Of a DNA stretch of 32,028 nucleotides, positions 1 to 8,609 are shown one piece after another. A model generated the notes under the pieces. That model had not been told where the DNA came from. It worked only from the letters and a program-made list of their open reading frames with translations, and searched no databases. Location: contig JAUNDV010000023.1 of NCBI GenBank assembly GCA_030525875.1, forward strand, positions 1-32,028. Reading direction: 5' to 3'. A program made the position numbers and the translations under genes. The number at the start of each line of letters is the position of its first letter. Positions within the stretch are counted from its first letter, which is position 1. Source of the stretch: Eubacteriales bacterium. GTDB lineage: Bacteria; Bacillota; Clostridia; Lachnospirales; Lachnospiraceae.

Positions 1-53
1 ATATGGTCACTTTTATACTTGATGAACTTTTACACACAAAATTGGACTTGACC
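1..53 (-). mobile_element. IS-like terminal sequence, left copy (possibly IS256 family)
   Basis: This stretch is an exact reverse-complement match to 31974-32026, and the match stops at position 54. Read outward (minus strand) it begins GGTCAAGTCC, followed by AATTTTGTGTGTAAAAG. From memory this resembles IS256-family terminal inverted repeats, which have an AAGTCC block followed by TGTGTAAAA. The element body would lie outside the window, and no transposase is present inside. The family assignment is inference; the duplication itself is seen directly. Confidence 0.6.
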
Positions 54-65
54 TTCTCTGATGGT

Positions 66-115
66 GTTTTTTGTACTTATTCACACTTATATAAACGTTT
101 TTAGGTACAAAAGCT
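66..115 (-). repeat. GTAC palindromic repeat unit, left copy
   Basis: GTAC cores lie at 73 and 105, 32 bp apart and in opposite orientation (TTTTGTACTT, then TTTAGGTACAAAA). The reverse complement closely matches the third unit of the right-end array (about 31825-31866), including the shared CTAAAAACGTTTA segment. A degenerate extra half-unit, TTATACAAAAGCC, follows at 125-137. This is therefore a dispersed repeat family. It is non-coding: its 99-residue plus-strand reading frame has no family resemblance. Confidence 0.75.
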
Positions 116-232
116 ATTTAGCGCTTATACAAAAGCCTATTTCCTCAACTACGAAGTCAAAAAAAGAAGGACCATCGCTCCATAGGTTGAATTTTACCTA
201 CTTTGCAGACAGCCCCTTTCTTATGTTCTTAC

Positions 233-273
233 GTCTTTATGCCATTATGTCTTTATGCCATTATGTCTTTATG
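233..273. repeat. 16-bp tandem repeat, 2.6 copies
   Basis: The unit GTCTTTATGCCATTAT occurs at 233-248 and 249-264, followed by a partial copy (GTCTTTATG) at 265-273. It lies downstream of the last gene of the efflux cluster. There is no obvious terminator with a U-run here, so transcription from the cluster probably runs into this repeat. Its function is unknown. Unit number could vary between strains by replication slippage. Confidence 0.8.
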
Positions 274-294
274 TTCTTTTATTTTTTCAATTTC

Positions 295-705
295 TTAGTT
301 TCCAGCAAATATTCCTTTTATCTGATTTACTATATTTTTAGGTCCTCTGTATGTAGCTGAACCGAAGCCGTAAACAAACTCCATAATTGTAGAGAAGAAG
401 AAATATAAGATTGCCTGTAGAACTCCTCCACCGTATACGGCTGTTACCTCTATTGCCAAAAGTACTCTAAGTACAGGTATTGTAAAAGGAAATATGCCTA
501 ATAAGAAAAACCATCCATTTCCCATACTTATCTGGCAAAGCACATAGTCCCTGTAAAAAGGTATCCATGCCTTATAGCCTGCGACTCCTGCTTTTCTGAA
601 CATCTCCATTCTGGCAACACAGCTTAAGACTATTACAGTTAGTGTAACCATAAAACCTATGCCGTGAAGCATAAAGTAAAGTACATTTTCAAAAAAATCC
701 ATCAT
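295..705 (-). CDS. Small integral membrane protein, DUF5684-like
   Basis: A protein of about 136 residues with several hydrophobic segments. Its segment of the type KAGVAGYKAWIPFYRDY matches the pattern of DUF5684-type membrane proteins common in Clostridia and Bacteroidetes, whose function is unknown. I start it at 705. The ribosome-binding site AGAAGGGGG directly abuts the upstream ATG at 711, which leaves no spacer, whereas it sits 6 nt from the ATG at 705; a further ATG follows at 702. The gene lies 157 bp downstream of the second TolC-like gene on the same strand and may be the tail of the efflux operon, but the A/T-rich gap with repeats between them makes co-transcription uncertain. No catalytic motif is visible. 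Family assignment is from memory of the motif. Confidence 0.75.
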   Translation of the reverse strand: MMDFFENVLYFMLHGIGFMVTLTVIVLSCVARMEMFRKAGVAGYKAWIPFYRDYVLCQISMGNGWFFLLGIFPFTIPVLRVLLAIEVTAVYGGGVLQAILYFFFSTIMEFVYGFGSATYRGPKNIVNQIKGIFAGN

Positions 706-711
706 AAACAT

Positions 712-867
712 CCCCCTTCTATAATATAAACCATACTATGCATTCATTGTAAAATAAATCAACTTATTCATTATAAAAATAAATCCACTTACTAATTATA
801 AAAATCAAAACTATGCATTCATTATAATCTCATTTATAGCCTTAATTATACCACAATTAGTATTTAT
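712..867. repeat. A/T-rich gap with internal direct repeats
   Basis: The sequence ACTATGCATTCATT occurs at 735-748 and again at 810-823. Between the copies are diverged ATTATAAAAAT repeats. No open frame is visible. The strand preceding the small membrane gene has no convincing sigma-A promoter, although several TATAAT-like strings are present, as expected by chance in such A/T-rich DNA. Confidence 0.6.
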
Positions 868-2124
868 TTAAGCAAGTATTCCCTGCATAGCCCAGTTATA
901 ATTATTGACTGCACTTAACAGATTTACGGCAGCAAGTCGTGCTGAGGCTTCGTAGCTTATGTATGTCATTTGCGCTGCCTCATATTCAGCTCTTCCAAGC
1001 ATTCCGAGCTCATACTTTGTCTGATTTGACTGTCTTGTTAATTCCGCCTTTTCCAATGTGCTTATTGATGAATCGTATAGTATCTTCTTTTTCTCAAGAT
1101 CTGCATATATTGCATCAAGCTCTGAGGAAGCCTTGGCAATAGCTTCATTTTCAGTCATATCTCTTAGATAGTATTCATATCCTGATCCTCCGCTGGCCTT
1201 TCCGCTGGCAACAACATCAGGATTTCCCTTTACTGCCATTTCTTTTTCTGCCTCATACTCGGCTCTGGTAGGTATCTTCATGTCTGATACAGGAATTTCA
1301 GCTATCTGCGGTATATTTTCAGCTGACCAGCCCAATTGAAGTCCTATAGAAGCTGCAAGGCTGTTCATAGCATCTTCAAGCTTCTTTAGACTATTTTTTG
1401 CAAGCTCAAGATTGTTCTTTGCAAGCTCCGCTTCCCTTGAAGTCGCCATGTCATTGGCACTCAGGTTGCTGTTTGTCTGGCTTAGTGTTTCGTAAAGCTT
1501 CACCTGCTGTGCTACCATGCTGTGATTTATTCTAAGCTCTTCATATGATATAAGCAGACCCTCGATTACTGAGTCCAGCTGTTTTCTAAGAGGAGAAAGC
1601 TTTATATCAAGAGACTTCTCTGACCTTTGCAGGCTTCTTCCAAGTGTAGATACGGCTTCATTAAGCTTGTCTCTTCCTGCTTCTGCCTCCTTCATTCCCT
1701 GTTCCAGCTTAGCAAGTGCTTCGTCCTTTGTTATAAAACTTCCCGGATTTGAGGTATCTGGAACATAGTTTCCCGGTATGCTCTGTATCATGGACTGGGT
1801 CTTTTTTAATTCTTCAAGTGTACTGTCTATCAGCTCCAGCTGATCCTTGGTATCCATTACGAAGCTTCCATAGGCAGCATTTATGTCCTGAATGCCTGAA
1901 TTTGCACTGTCATATATCTTTGTATAAACCGGATTAAAATATCTGACAAGCGTATCCACTTCGTCCCATTCAATGACATTATCCATCATCCTGCTATAGG
2001 TTTCCTCGCTCATCCCTTCTGGTATCTGGTCATAAGGAGGCTGTGCCATAGCTGAAAATGCTGAAAATGTTCCTATGAACAGGCCTGATATAATTATATT
2101 TTTTATTTTATTGATTTTGGTCAT
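868..2124 (-). CDS. TolC-family efflux protein, second paralogue
   Basis: A 418-residue secreted protein. An N-terminal signal peptide (basic start, hydrophobic segment about residues 10-24, then AMAQ) precedes a long, mostly alpha-helical body rich in heptad-like Leu/Ala/Glu, as in the TolC/outer-membrane-efflux-protein family (PF02321). Near residues 52-66 the stretch VIEWDEVDTLVRYFNPVY parallels a similar stretch in the upstream paralogue. It follows that paralogue by 98 bp, and both follow the RND pump. The start is backed by AAAAGGTGGAAAG just upstream. In diderm bacteria this family forms the outer-membrane duct. In a presumed monoderm its place is unclear; it may span the wall or extend the fusion-protein tube. 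Sequence similarity between the two copies looks low outside the fold. Confidence 0.8.
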   Translation of the reverse strand: MTKINKIKNIIISGLFIGTFSAFSAMAQPPYDQIPEGMSEETYSRMMDNVIEWDEVDTLVRYFNPVYTKIYDSANSGIQDINAAYGSFVMDTKDQLELIDSTLEELKKTQSMIQSIPGNYVPDTSNPGSFITKDEALAKLEQGMKEAEAGRDKLNEAVSTLGRSLQRSEKSLDIKLSPLRKQLDSVIEGLLISYEELRINHSMVAQQVKLYETLSQTNSNLSANDMATSREAELAKNNLELAKNSLKKLEDAMNSLAASIGLQLGWSAENIPQIAEIPVSDMKIPTRAEYEAEKEMAVKGNPDVVASGKASGGSGYEYYLRDMTENEAIAKASSELDAIYADLEKKKILYDSSISTLEKAELTRQSNQTKYELGMLGRAEYEAAQMTYISYEASARLAAVNLLSAVNNYNWAMQGILA

Positions 2125-2168
2125 CTTTCCACCTTTTAAAGCATTTATTTACGTTAGTTAAGCTAGGC

Positions 2169-2205
2169 AGAGTATTACTGCACTTTTTACAGTGCCAACG
2201 ACTCT
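2169..2205 (-). promoter_or_regulatory. Nested hairpin between the two TolC-like genes
   Basis: On the minus strand an outer AGAGT/ACTCT pair encloses GCACT/AGTGC. There is no following U-run, so it is not a standard terminator. It may be an mRNA processing or stabilising structure upstream of the second paralogue. Confidence 0.35.
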
Positions 2206-2222
2206 TACTATTTTTAAAAATA

Positions 2223-3395
2223 TTACTGTCCCTGGGACTGTGTAACACCTCTTAATACTCCGTCATATTTAACCTCAGCCTTCAAAAGATTTCTTTCGGC
2301 TGTCTTCTGTGCTGCATCCTTGGTAAGTGTATCCTGCTGTATCTTGTAGTAATCCATCTGGCTGATCATGCCAAGAGAAAGCTGGGTTTCTGCCTTCTGC
2401 ATCTCACCCTTTTGTATTTCTGCTGCTGAAACAGCATTTTTGTAGGCATCTGCGGCTGAAATAAGTGCATCGTAGCTACTCTTTATCTGAAGCTTGACGC
2501 TGTCTGTGTCATCATTTAACTGTTTTTCATTTTTCTCTATTACTGAAGTAGAAAATGAGGTTGTCTTTGCATTTTCAAGCTTGATCTTATCAATTTTCAA
2601 AGTGTAGTTCGCCTCAAGAGCCTTCTTCAGATCTTCCTCGTAGTTGATTGTAGCAATTCTCTCAAGGTCAGTCTTTGGAAGCTCTGCAATTTCTGCCTGT
2701 GAATCGTACTTCCAGCCACAGAGTACAATGAGATTCTTGTAGCTTTGGTCTATGGCTGCATCCATTGTTACAAGCTCTGCTCTTACGTTGTCATAGGCTT
2801 CCTTAGCATTTAAAACATCAACCTTGGTAGCAAGTCCAAGATTAAATTTATTTTCAACGGATTTATACTGCCTCTCAAGATATTCAGCATTTGAGCTTAG
2901 AAGCGCTTTCTTATCAAGCATTTCATAATAGTCTACCATCATGGTTTTAACATTTAAGGCTATACCTGCTTCGATCTGCTCATAGCCTAATCTTAAGACC
3001 TCTGAATCGGTTACATTTTCATCTGCCTGCTCTCTGGCTGAATTGGCCTGGGCTCTGAGCTGTGCAGCTAAGACTGCATTTGTAGACTCTGCTGCCGCTG
3101 CCATATCTTCATAATCTGCCGCCTGGTCATTGAGATAGGACTGTACATCCTGGGCATCCATAAGCTTTCTTTCATCCTTTGAAAAATTGTGCTTATTTGT
3201 AAGGACTGTTGCATTGTATTCATTTACAAGTGCATCTATCTCCTTCCATTCAAGCTTGTTGTCCCTTAGCATAGCCCATTCTTCTTCACTTCTGGCAAAT
3301 TCTGGTGATGCTGCAAATGCATTAATGCCCGTCAAAGCAAGCTGTGTACAAGCTAAAAGAAGCAGGGCCTCTGTTTTGTATATTTTATGTTTCAT
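2223..3395 (-). CDS. TolC-family efflux protein, first paralogue
   Basis: A 390-residue secreted protein. The signal peptide ends near residue 29 (INAFAA). The rest is a predominantly helical TolC-type body in two halves. The second half has the family's typical helix-turn segments, such as YKSVENKFNLGLATKVDVLNAK (about residues 177-198, here with one internal Gly-Leu turn) and LSLGMISQMDYYKIQQD near residue 350; this 'x-LG-x-x-x-x-x-D' pattern is characteristic of TolC proteins. The start is preceded by GGAAGGATGAAGG. It lies 183 bp downstream of the RND gene, the gap holding a GC-rich hairpin. With the RND pump and fusion protein it would complete a tripartite efflux system. The family call is firm, but the cellular location in a monoderm is inferred and unsettled. 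Confidence 0.85.
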   Translation of the reverse strand: MKHKIYKTEALLLLACTQLALTGINAFAASPEFARSEEEWAMLRDNKLEWKEIDALVNEYNATVLTNKHNFSKDERKLMDAQDVQSYLNDQAADYEDMAAAAESTNAVLAAQLRAQANSAREQADENVTDSEVLRLGYEQIEAGIALNVKTMMVDYYEMLDKKALLSSNAEYLERQYKSVENKFNLGLATKVDVLNAKEAYDNVRAELVTMDAAIDQSYKNLIVLCGWKYDSQAEIAELPKTDLERIATINYEEDLKKALEANYTLKIDKIKLENAKTTSFSTSVIEKNEKQLNDDTDSVKLQIKSSYDALISAADAYKNAVSAAEIQKGEMQKAETQLSLGMISQMDYYKIQQDTLTKDAAQKTAERNLLKAEVKYDGVLRGVTQSQGQ

Positions 3396-3440
3396 CCTTC
3401 ATCCTTCCATCAGATATCTAATAACAACTAATAATACTCA

Positions 3441-3476
3441 AGGCGCGAACTATGTTTAAATCAAAGTTACGCGCCT
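3441..3476 (-). promoter_or_regulatory. GC-rich hairpin between RND pump and TolC-like gene
   Basis: AGGCGCG...CGCGCCT arms are extended by AACT/AGTT, giving about 11 pairs with one bulge and a loop of about 13 nt. It is followed on the minus strand by TGAGTATTATT rather than a T-run. It could be a weak terminator or processing site that lowers or decouples expression of the TolC-like genes relative to the pump. Confidence 0.5.
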
Positions 3477-3578
3477 AAAATATTGCTAATACTTATGCTT
3501 ATTTCTATTATAAAATCTCAAAGTGCATTTTCCAACTTACATTTAGCTTACGACTTTATAATCTAATTCTGAAAATGC

Positions 3579-6500
3579 TTAATCATCTTCAATATTTTCC
3601 ATATGCTGGGTATCTATTGATTTTAACTTTCTGTCCTTCTTTCTGTTCATGTAGTAATAGTAAACAGGAAGTACCAGAAGGGCAAGTACTGTTGAGGTGC
3701 AAAGTCCTCCTACAGATACAAGCGCAAGTCCCTGCATAAGCTCTCCTGATTCTCCAAAACCAAGAGCCATAGGTATCATGGAAAGTACCGTTGTAAGTGT
3801 AGTCATAAGTATAGGTCTAAGTCTTGTTGCACCTGCTTCAACTATTGCCTCATTTAACGGCATACTGTGCTTATACTGCTCAACTGTATCTACATAGAGA
3901 ATACCGTTGTTAACAACTGTTCCTACAAGCATCAGGAAGCCTATAAGTACTGGCATTGATATAGGTGAATCAAACAGCCACATGAGTGTGAAGGAACCTA
4001 TAAGTGCAAATGGAATTGTGGTCATGACCATGAATGAGAATCTTGGAGATTCAAACTGGGCTGCCATTACAACAAATACGAGGAAAATAGCTATAAGTAT
4101 TGCCTTGAAAAGGTTTGAAAATTCTTCATTCATCATTTCAAGCATTACATTTTCCTGAAGCTCAACACCATTTATAAGATTTGGCTCTACATATTTCTTA
4201 TGTATATCCATGGCTGTCATATTGTCTGCGAGCTCTGTAAACTCTGCTACTATACTTGCCTGATACTGTCTGTCTACTCTCTGTATGGTCTGAGGGCTGT
4301 CTTCATATTTTATATCAGCTATATCCTTTAAGAGAACTGAGCTTCCAGTATTTCCAGTAAGCATTATGGATTCTACCTCAGCTACCTCATCATATCTGTC
4401 CTTAGGGAATTCTACTCTTACTGAGAGTTCCTTATCATCTACACTCATATTGTCAGCTTCTTTTCCGGAAAGCATGAGATTCAGATTTGCAGCAAGCTGT
4501 GCTGGAACAAAGCCCTCGGCACTTGCAGCTACAGGGTCTATATCTATCTTTATAAGTGGTGAAGAATTGTCAAGACTTGATTTTACAGCTGTAACCCTGT
4601 TGTCATGCATAAGTGCTTCTTCAATTCTCTCTGTAACTTCCTTTAGCTTGTCATAATCTGAATGTACAAGTGTGAGAGAATAATTTCGTCCCATATTCAT
4701 TACACCAGTAGTGGAATAACCTTCAACTGTAATATCACAGTTATCGACCCTTTGTAATTCCTTTCTCCAGGCTCTTACAGTTTCATTTGTAGATTTTTCT
4801 CTATCTGACTTAAGATATGCCGTAAGAGAACCTGTAGATCCACTTGAAGTTAACATATAGTCTTCAAGATCAGGATCTTCGCTTATTATTGCCTCTATTT
4901 CCCTGTACTTCTGATCCTGCTCTGATACTACCAGATCCGGCTTCATATCTATTGTAATATTTATAGTTCCTTCATCGATTTCAGGCATCATTACCATATC
5001 CAGCTGTGAAGCAAGTCCAAATGATGCAATAAGCAGAGCTACTGTAACTCCGACTGCAAGCTTTTTATGTCTAAGCACCTTAGCCATAAGACTTCTGTAT
5101 CCGTACTGGAGAAGTCTTATGAACTTATATGCATATGCCTTTGGATTTTCCTTTGGTCTGTAGTAAACATAGCAAAGGGGAACTATGGTTATTGATGATA
5201 TAAATGATGCTGCCATACAGAAAACTATAGTCATTCCAAGAGGCTGGAAAAACTGTCCTGCAAGTCCGCTTAATATTCCAAGTGGAAGGAAAACGACACA
5301 GGTTGTAAGTGTTGAACCAAGTACTGACTGTCCTACAGTTCCTGAACCATTGAGTGCTGCATTTATATAATTCTTAAAGCTCTGCTTTGGCTCTTTTTCC
5401 ATGGCTCTAAAGCAGGACTCAAGTATAACTATAGAGTTATCAACCATCATACCTACACCAAGCACGATTGAGCTAAGTGTAATTACATTGAGGGAATATC
5501 CCTTTGCCCACATCATGATTATGGCTGAAAGTATAGATATAGGTATTGAGGTCGCAACTATGAGCGATCCCTTTACATCTCCAAAGAAGAGGAAGAGCAC
5601 AACTGTTGAGATGACAATTGCCATGATCATAGTTGAAAATACTGTCTTTAAGGAGTTAATAATCTGGTCGGCGCTATCATTTATAATTACTATATCCAGA
5701 TTAGGATCAGAGGCTTCAAGATTTTCGATTGCATTTTTAGTCTGTCTTGAAACATCTACAGCTGTATATTTCTGGTTTCTGTTTACGCCGAGCATAACGG
5801 TATCAACGCCATTATATCTTCCTATAGCGCTTGCATCTGCATCTGCTCTGTATACATTTGCAATATCCTCAAGATAAATGATATTTCCATTTCCAGCTGT
5901 AATAGGTATTCTCTTTAACTCTTCTGGAGTTTTATATTCAATACCTGCTGATAAATTGAGCTTGGTACTTCCAACATCAGCTGAGCCTGCCGGCATGGTA
6001 AATGAGGCTGAACCGACGATTTGTGCCACAGTTCCTATGTCCAGTCTGTACTGCTGAAGTTTCTCTGGTATAAGCTCAACTCTTATATATTCCTCTGAAC
6101 CTCCAGAAATGTCTACTGATGCTACAGAGGATAATTTTTCAAGCTCTGGAACTATGTGCTTTTCTGTATAGTTGTAAATATTGTTTACACCCTTGTTGTT
6201 TACACTTAGGAAAATGGATGAAACCTGATTTACATCCATCTCTATGATAGTAGGATCAGACGCATCCTCAGGTAAAGAGTTCTTAGCCAGATCCAGCTTC
6301 TTTCGCAAGTCTGAATATGCATTATCCATATCTGTTCCATACTCATACTGCATAAGTACCATAGATAAGTTGTCCTGAGACTGGGATGTCATGGTGTCAA
6401 CGCCGCTAAGTGTACCTACGGCTTCTTCTATAGGATTTGTTACAAGCTCGTCTATATCCTCAGGTCCTGCACCCGGATAAACAGTTGTTACAACAAGCAT

Positions 6501-6632
6501 TGGCATGTTTATCTCTGGTGTGAGTTCAAGCTTTGTACTTGTAAGTGACATTATTCCGAAAAACACCAGACATAATACAGCCAGCAAGGTAGTAACTGGT
6601 TTTTTAAGCACAAATTTTGTGATTTTGTTCAT
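3579..6632 (-). CDS. RND-family efflux transporter (AcrB/HAE1-like permease)
   Basis: A 1017-residue proton-driven pump subunit of the usual family length. The architecture is a first transmembrane helix (about residues 10-30), a large extracytoplasmic loop, a helix bundle (about 335-490), a second large loop (about 560-850) and a second bundle (about 860-995). The proton-relay helix 4 reads GMMVDNSIVILE (394-405), with Asp398 kept and the second Asp of AcrB replaced by Asn399, a variant I recall as frequent in Gram-positive RND proteins. The gene starts 3 nt after the fusion-protein stop, and its ribosome-binding site GAGGAGGAGTAAGG lies inside that gene's end, so the two are translationally coupled. 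Substrates cannot be told from sequence; drugs, bile acids, lipids or peptides are all possible. Confidence 0.95.
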   Translation of the reverse strand: MNKITKFVLKKPVTTLLAVLCLVFFGIMSLTSTKLELTPEINMPMLVVTTVYPGAGPEDIDELVTNPIEEAVGTLSGVDTMTSQSQDNLSMVLMQYEYGTDMDNAYSDLRKKLDLAKNSLPEDASDPTIIEMDVNQVSSIFLSVNNKGVNNIYNYTEKHIVPELEKLSSVASVDISGGSEEYIRVELIPEKLQQYRLDIGTVAQIVGSASFTMPAGSADVGSTKLNLSAGIEYKTPEELKRIPITAGNGNIIYLEDIANVYRADADASAIGRYNGVDTVMLGVNRNQKYTAVDVSRQTKNAIENLEASDPNLDIVIINDSADQIINSLKTVFSTMIMAIVISTVVLFLFFGDVKGSLIVATSIPISILSAIIMMWAKGYSLNVITLSSIVLGVGMMVDNSIVILESCFRAMEKEPKQSFKNYINAALNGSGTVGQSVLGSTLTTCVVFLPLGILSGLAGQFFQPLGMTIVFCMAASFISSITIVPLCYVYYRPKENPKAYAYKFIRLLQYGYRSLMAKVLRHKKLAVGVTVALLIASFGLASQLDMVMMPEIDEGTINITIDMKPDLVVSEQDQKYREIEAIISEDPDLEDYMLTSSGSTGSLTAYLKSDREKSTNETVRAWRKELQRVDNCDITVEGYSTTGVMNMGRNYSLTLVHSDYDKLKEVTERIEEALMHDNRVTAVKSSLDNSSPLIKIDIDPVAASAEGFVPAQLAANLNLMLSGKEADNMSVDDKELSVRVEFPKDRYDEVAEVESIMLTGNTGSSVLLKDIADIKYEDSPQTIQRVDRQYQASIVAEFTELADNMTAMDIHKKYVEPNLINGVELQENVMLEMMNEEFSNLFKAILIAIFLVFVVMAAQFESPRFSFMVMTTIPFALIGSFTLMWLFDSPISMPVLIGFLMLVGTVVNNGILYVDTVEQYKHSMPLNEAIVEAGATRLRPILMTTLTTVLSMIPMALGFGESGELMQGLALVSVGGLCTSTVLALLVLPVYYYYMNRKKDRKLKSIDTQHMENIEDD

Positions 6633-6635
6633 TCC

Positions 6636-7820
6636 TTACTCCTCCTCTGAAAGCACCTGTACATTTGCGCCCTCATAAAGCTGAGCTGTCCATGTTACTA
6701 TTATTTCATCATCCTTGGTTATTCCCTCGGTTATTTCTGTACTCTTTCCATCTGAAGCACCTGTCTGAACCTCTACCTTGTGAACTATGGCAAGTTTGTT
6801 ATTTTCATCTATTGTGCTTCCTGCTGCTTCTACTGCATTTTCATTATATTCAACTGTGTATACATAATTCTTTCCACCGTCATAATAAACTGCATTTGTA
6901 TCAACAGTTACCGCAGATTTTGCGCCTCCTGATCTAAAATATACATTTACATTTGAACCTGGTGTAAATACTGCATCTCCTTCAACTGAGGCCTCTACAA
7001 GATAAAGCCCTGTCTGCTGTCCCGGAACTGTTGCTATCTCTGTAATAGCTCCTGCATATTCAGAACCCTGCTTTTCTATTCTTACCTTATCTCCGACCTT
7101 TATTGACTGAAGAAGTCTGTCTGTTACAGAGAACTGCACCTCCATTGCTCCTTCTCCAGAAATGATACAGATTGGATTTCCCGGAGCTACCATCTGGTTA
7201 AGCTCCATGGTTTCAGATTCCACCTTACCTGCTGCCGGTGCTGTAGGCATGGAGAACTCAAGCTGTGTATTATAGTTAAGCTCTGCTCCCTGTAATGCGA
7301 GTTCCGCTCCTTCAACTGCTGCCTTTGCCTGCTCTAATCCGGTCTTTGTCTGCTCAAACGCCTGAACAGATACATCTCCTGTCTGAAGTAAGGCAGACAT
7401 TCTGTTATAATTTGCAAGAGTTGTCTTATATGCCTCCCTTGCTGTATTAAGCTGAACCTTTGCACTATCAAGCTGGATCTTAGCTGAATCTATCTGCTTT
7501 TGATTGTCAATCTTGCAAATAGGTGCACCCTTTTCTACAATCTGTCCCTGCTCAACATATATTTCTATTACCTCACCCTGTGTTTTAGGGATAACGTAAT
7601 ACATATTTGAAGGAAGTATAGTTCCTACAAGTCCTGTTTCTATATCTATGTCTTTTACCTCTGGAAATGCTGTTGAAACTGTTGATAAAGGCTTTGTATC
7701 CATAGGCTCCTCAGGCTTCATTATCCTGAATATTACAGCAATAACAAATATTACCGCACAGGCTGCCAGAAGGCTCCTCCAAATGTTTCTTCCAGTATTT
7801 TTCTTTGTTGTCTCGCTCAT
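6636..7820 (-). CDS. RND efflux periplasmic-adaptor/membrane-fusion protein (HlyD/AcrA family)
   Basis: A 394-residue protein with one N-terminal membrane anchor (about residues 15-32). After it come a split biotinyl-lipoyl-like domain (GEVIEIYVEQGQIVEKGAP, near 83-101, and APAAGKVESETMELNQ, near 193-208), a coiled-coil hairpin between them (about 105-185) and a beta-barrel domain. It links the RND pump to TolC-type ducts in tripartite exporters. Its ATG overlaps the tetR stop by 4 nt and its stop is 3 nt from the pump start, which is good evidence for one transcript. It lacks a lipobox and is tethered by the helix, as expected for a Gram-positive version. Confidence 0.92.
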   Translation of the reverse strand: MSETTKKNTGRNIWRSLLAACAVIFVIAVIFRIMKPEEPMDTKPLSTVSTAFPEVKDIDIETGLVGTILPSNMYYVIPKTQGEVIEIYVEQGQIVEKGAPICKIDNQKQIDSAKIQLDSAKVQLNTAREAYKTTLANYNRMSALLQTGDVSVQAFEQTKTGLEQAKAAVEGAELALQGAELNYNTQLEFSMPTAPAAGKVESETMELNQMVAPGNPICIISGEGAMEVQFSVTDRLLQSIKVGDKVRIEKQGSEYAGAITEIATVPGQQTGLYLVEASVEGDAVFTPGSNVNVYFRSGGAKSAVTVDTNAVYYDGGKNYVYTVEYNENAVEAAGSTIDENNKLAIVHKVEVQTGASDGKSTEITEGITKDDEIIVTWTAQLYEGANVQVLSEEE

Positions 7821-8446
7821 TTTTTATATACTCCTTCCTTAAGCACTGTGAGCATTGCATCAAACTGCCTCATGGCAGCTTCCTTGTGTTGTGGTGTCAA
7901 AAGTATTCTTGAAACAGCTATCATTATAGCTATATGAACCTGAATCATAAGCGCTCTTATAATTTCCTTTGAGGCGATATTATATTTTGTTTTGTCTATG
8001 TGCTCATATATCCAGTCTGCCAGTTCCTCTTCTGATTTCTCATTTTTCTTAAAGCAATCTTTGTGCTCCTCCATTCCTAAGATAGGATTAAAGCCATTTC
8101 TTATTGCAATATTTCTACTGAAATCAAAAAAGTTATTTTCTTCAAAATATTCTATTGAATAATCCAGGAGCAGGTACAGAGATTTTATATAATCTCCTTT
8201 TTGCTCTATCATACATTTCTTGATAAACTCATCCTGTTTATTTTTGGCATCCTGAAGCAGATATCTAAGTACATCCTGCTTATCTTCAAAATATGTATAA
8301 AAGCTTCCCCGGCTTATCCCTGCCTCTTTTACTATCTTATTGATAGAAACATTTTCCATAGCCACTTCACAGAACTCATGCATAGCCGCATCCTTTATAC
8401 GATTGCGTTTTTCCTCTGGAAGCTTGTAAAAACGTTCGCTTGGCAT
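7817..8446 (-). CDS. TetR-family transcriptional regulator of the efflux operon
   Basis: A 209-residue regulator. The N-terminal helix-turn-helix of TetR type spans about residues 10-57, with the recognition region VSINKIVKEAGISRGSFYTY. The C-terminal ligand-binding/dimerisation half is diverged. It is the first gene of the efflux operon and overlaps the fusion-protein gene by 4 nt. Two 13-bp TGACA-N3-TGTCA palindromes sit in its promoter, so autoregulation and repression of the whole pump operon are the simplest reading, relieved by a pump substrate. The translation start is preceded by AAAGGAGAAGCTGA. The ligand is unknown. Confidence 0.92.
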   Translation of the reverse strand: MPSERFYKLPEEKRNRIKDAAMHEFCEVAMENVSINKIVKEAGISRGSFYTYFEDKQDVLRYLLQDAKNKQDEFIKKCMIEQKGDYIKSLYLLLDYSIEYFEENNFFDFSRNIAIRNGFNPILGMEEHKDCFKKNEKSEEELADWIYEHIDKTKYNIASKEIIRALMIQVHIAIMIAVSRILLTPQHKEAAMRQFDAMLTVLKEGVYKK

Positions 8447-8556
8447 TCAGCTTCTCCTTTCTTAACCACATATACATATACAGGTATAATGTGTATTTTC
8501 TGTCAAAAAAATTTTGTTTATAAAAATTTTAGAATATTTTTTATACAAAAAGCAAG

Positions 8557-8589
8557 TGACAGCTTGTCATTTTAGATGACAGACTGTCA
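8557..8589 (-). promoter_or_regulatory. Two TetR-type operators
   Basis: TGACA-GCT-TGTCA (8557-8569) and TGACA-GAC-TGTCA (8577-8589) are two near-perfect palindromes with centres 20 bp apart, about two helical turns. The upstream one fills the spacer between -35 and -10; the downstream one begins at the -10 box. A further TTGTCA half-site forms part of the -35 box. Binding of two dimers on one face would block RNA polymerase. Confidence 0.75.
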
Positions 8590-8597
8590 CTTGTCAA
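8569..8597 (-). promoter_or_regulatory. Sigma-A promoter of the efflux operon
   Basis: Minus strand: TTGACA (8597-8592), 17-nt spacer, TAAAAT (8574-8569). This is close to consensus. The leader to the tetR ATG is about 115 nt. The -35 box starts only about 13 nt after the gntR stop codon, with no terminator between. Confidence 0.75.
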
Positions 8598-8609
8598 TAT
8601 AGTGCATTT

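Noticed and set aside
61-360. 99-residue plus-strand open frame
   Set aside because: It runs across the GTAC repeat, the 16-bp tandem repeat and the 3' end of the membrane gene, has no ribosome-binding site and is low in complexity.
5401-5877. 158-residue plus-strand open frame
   Set aside because: It lies entirely antisense to the RND pump gene, is a shadow of its hydrophobic codons and has no recognisable family.
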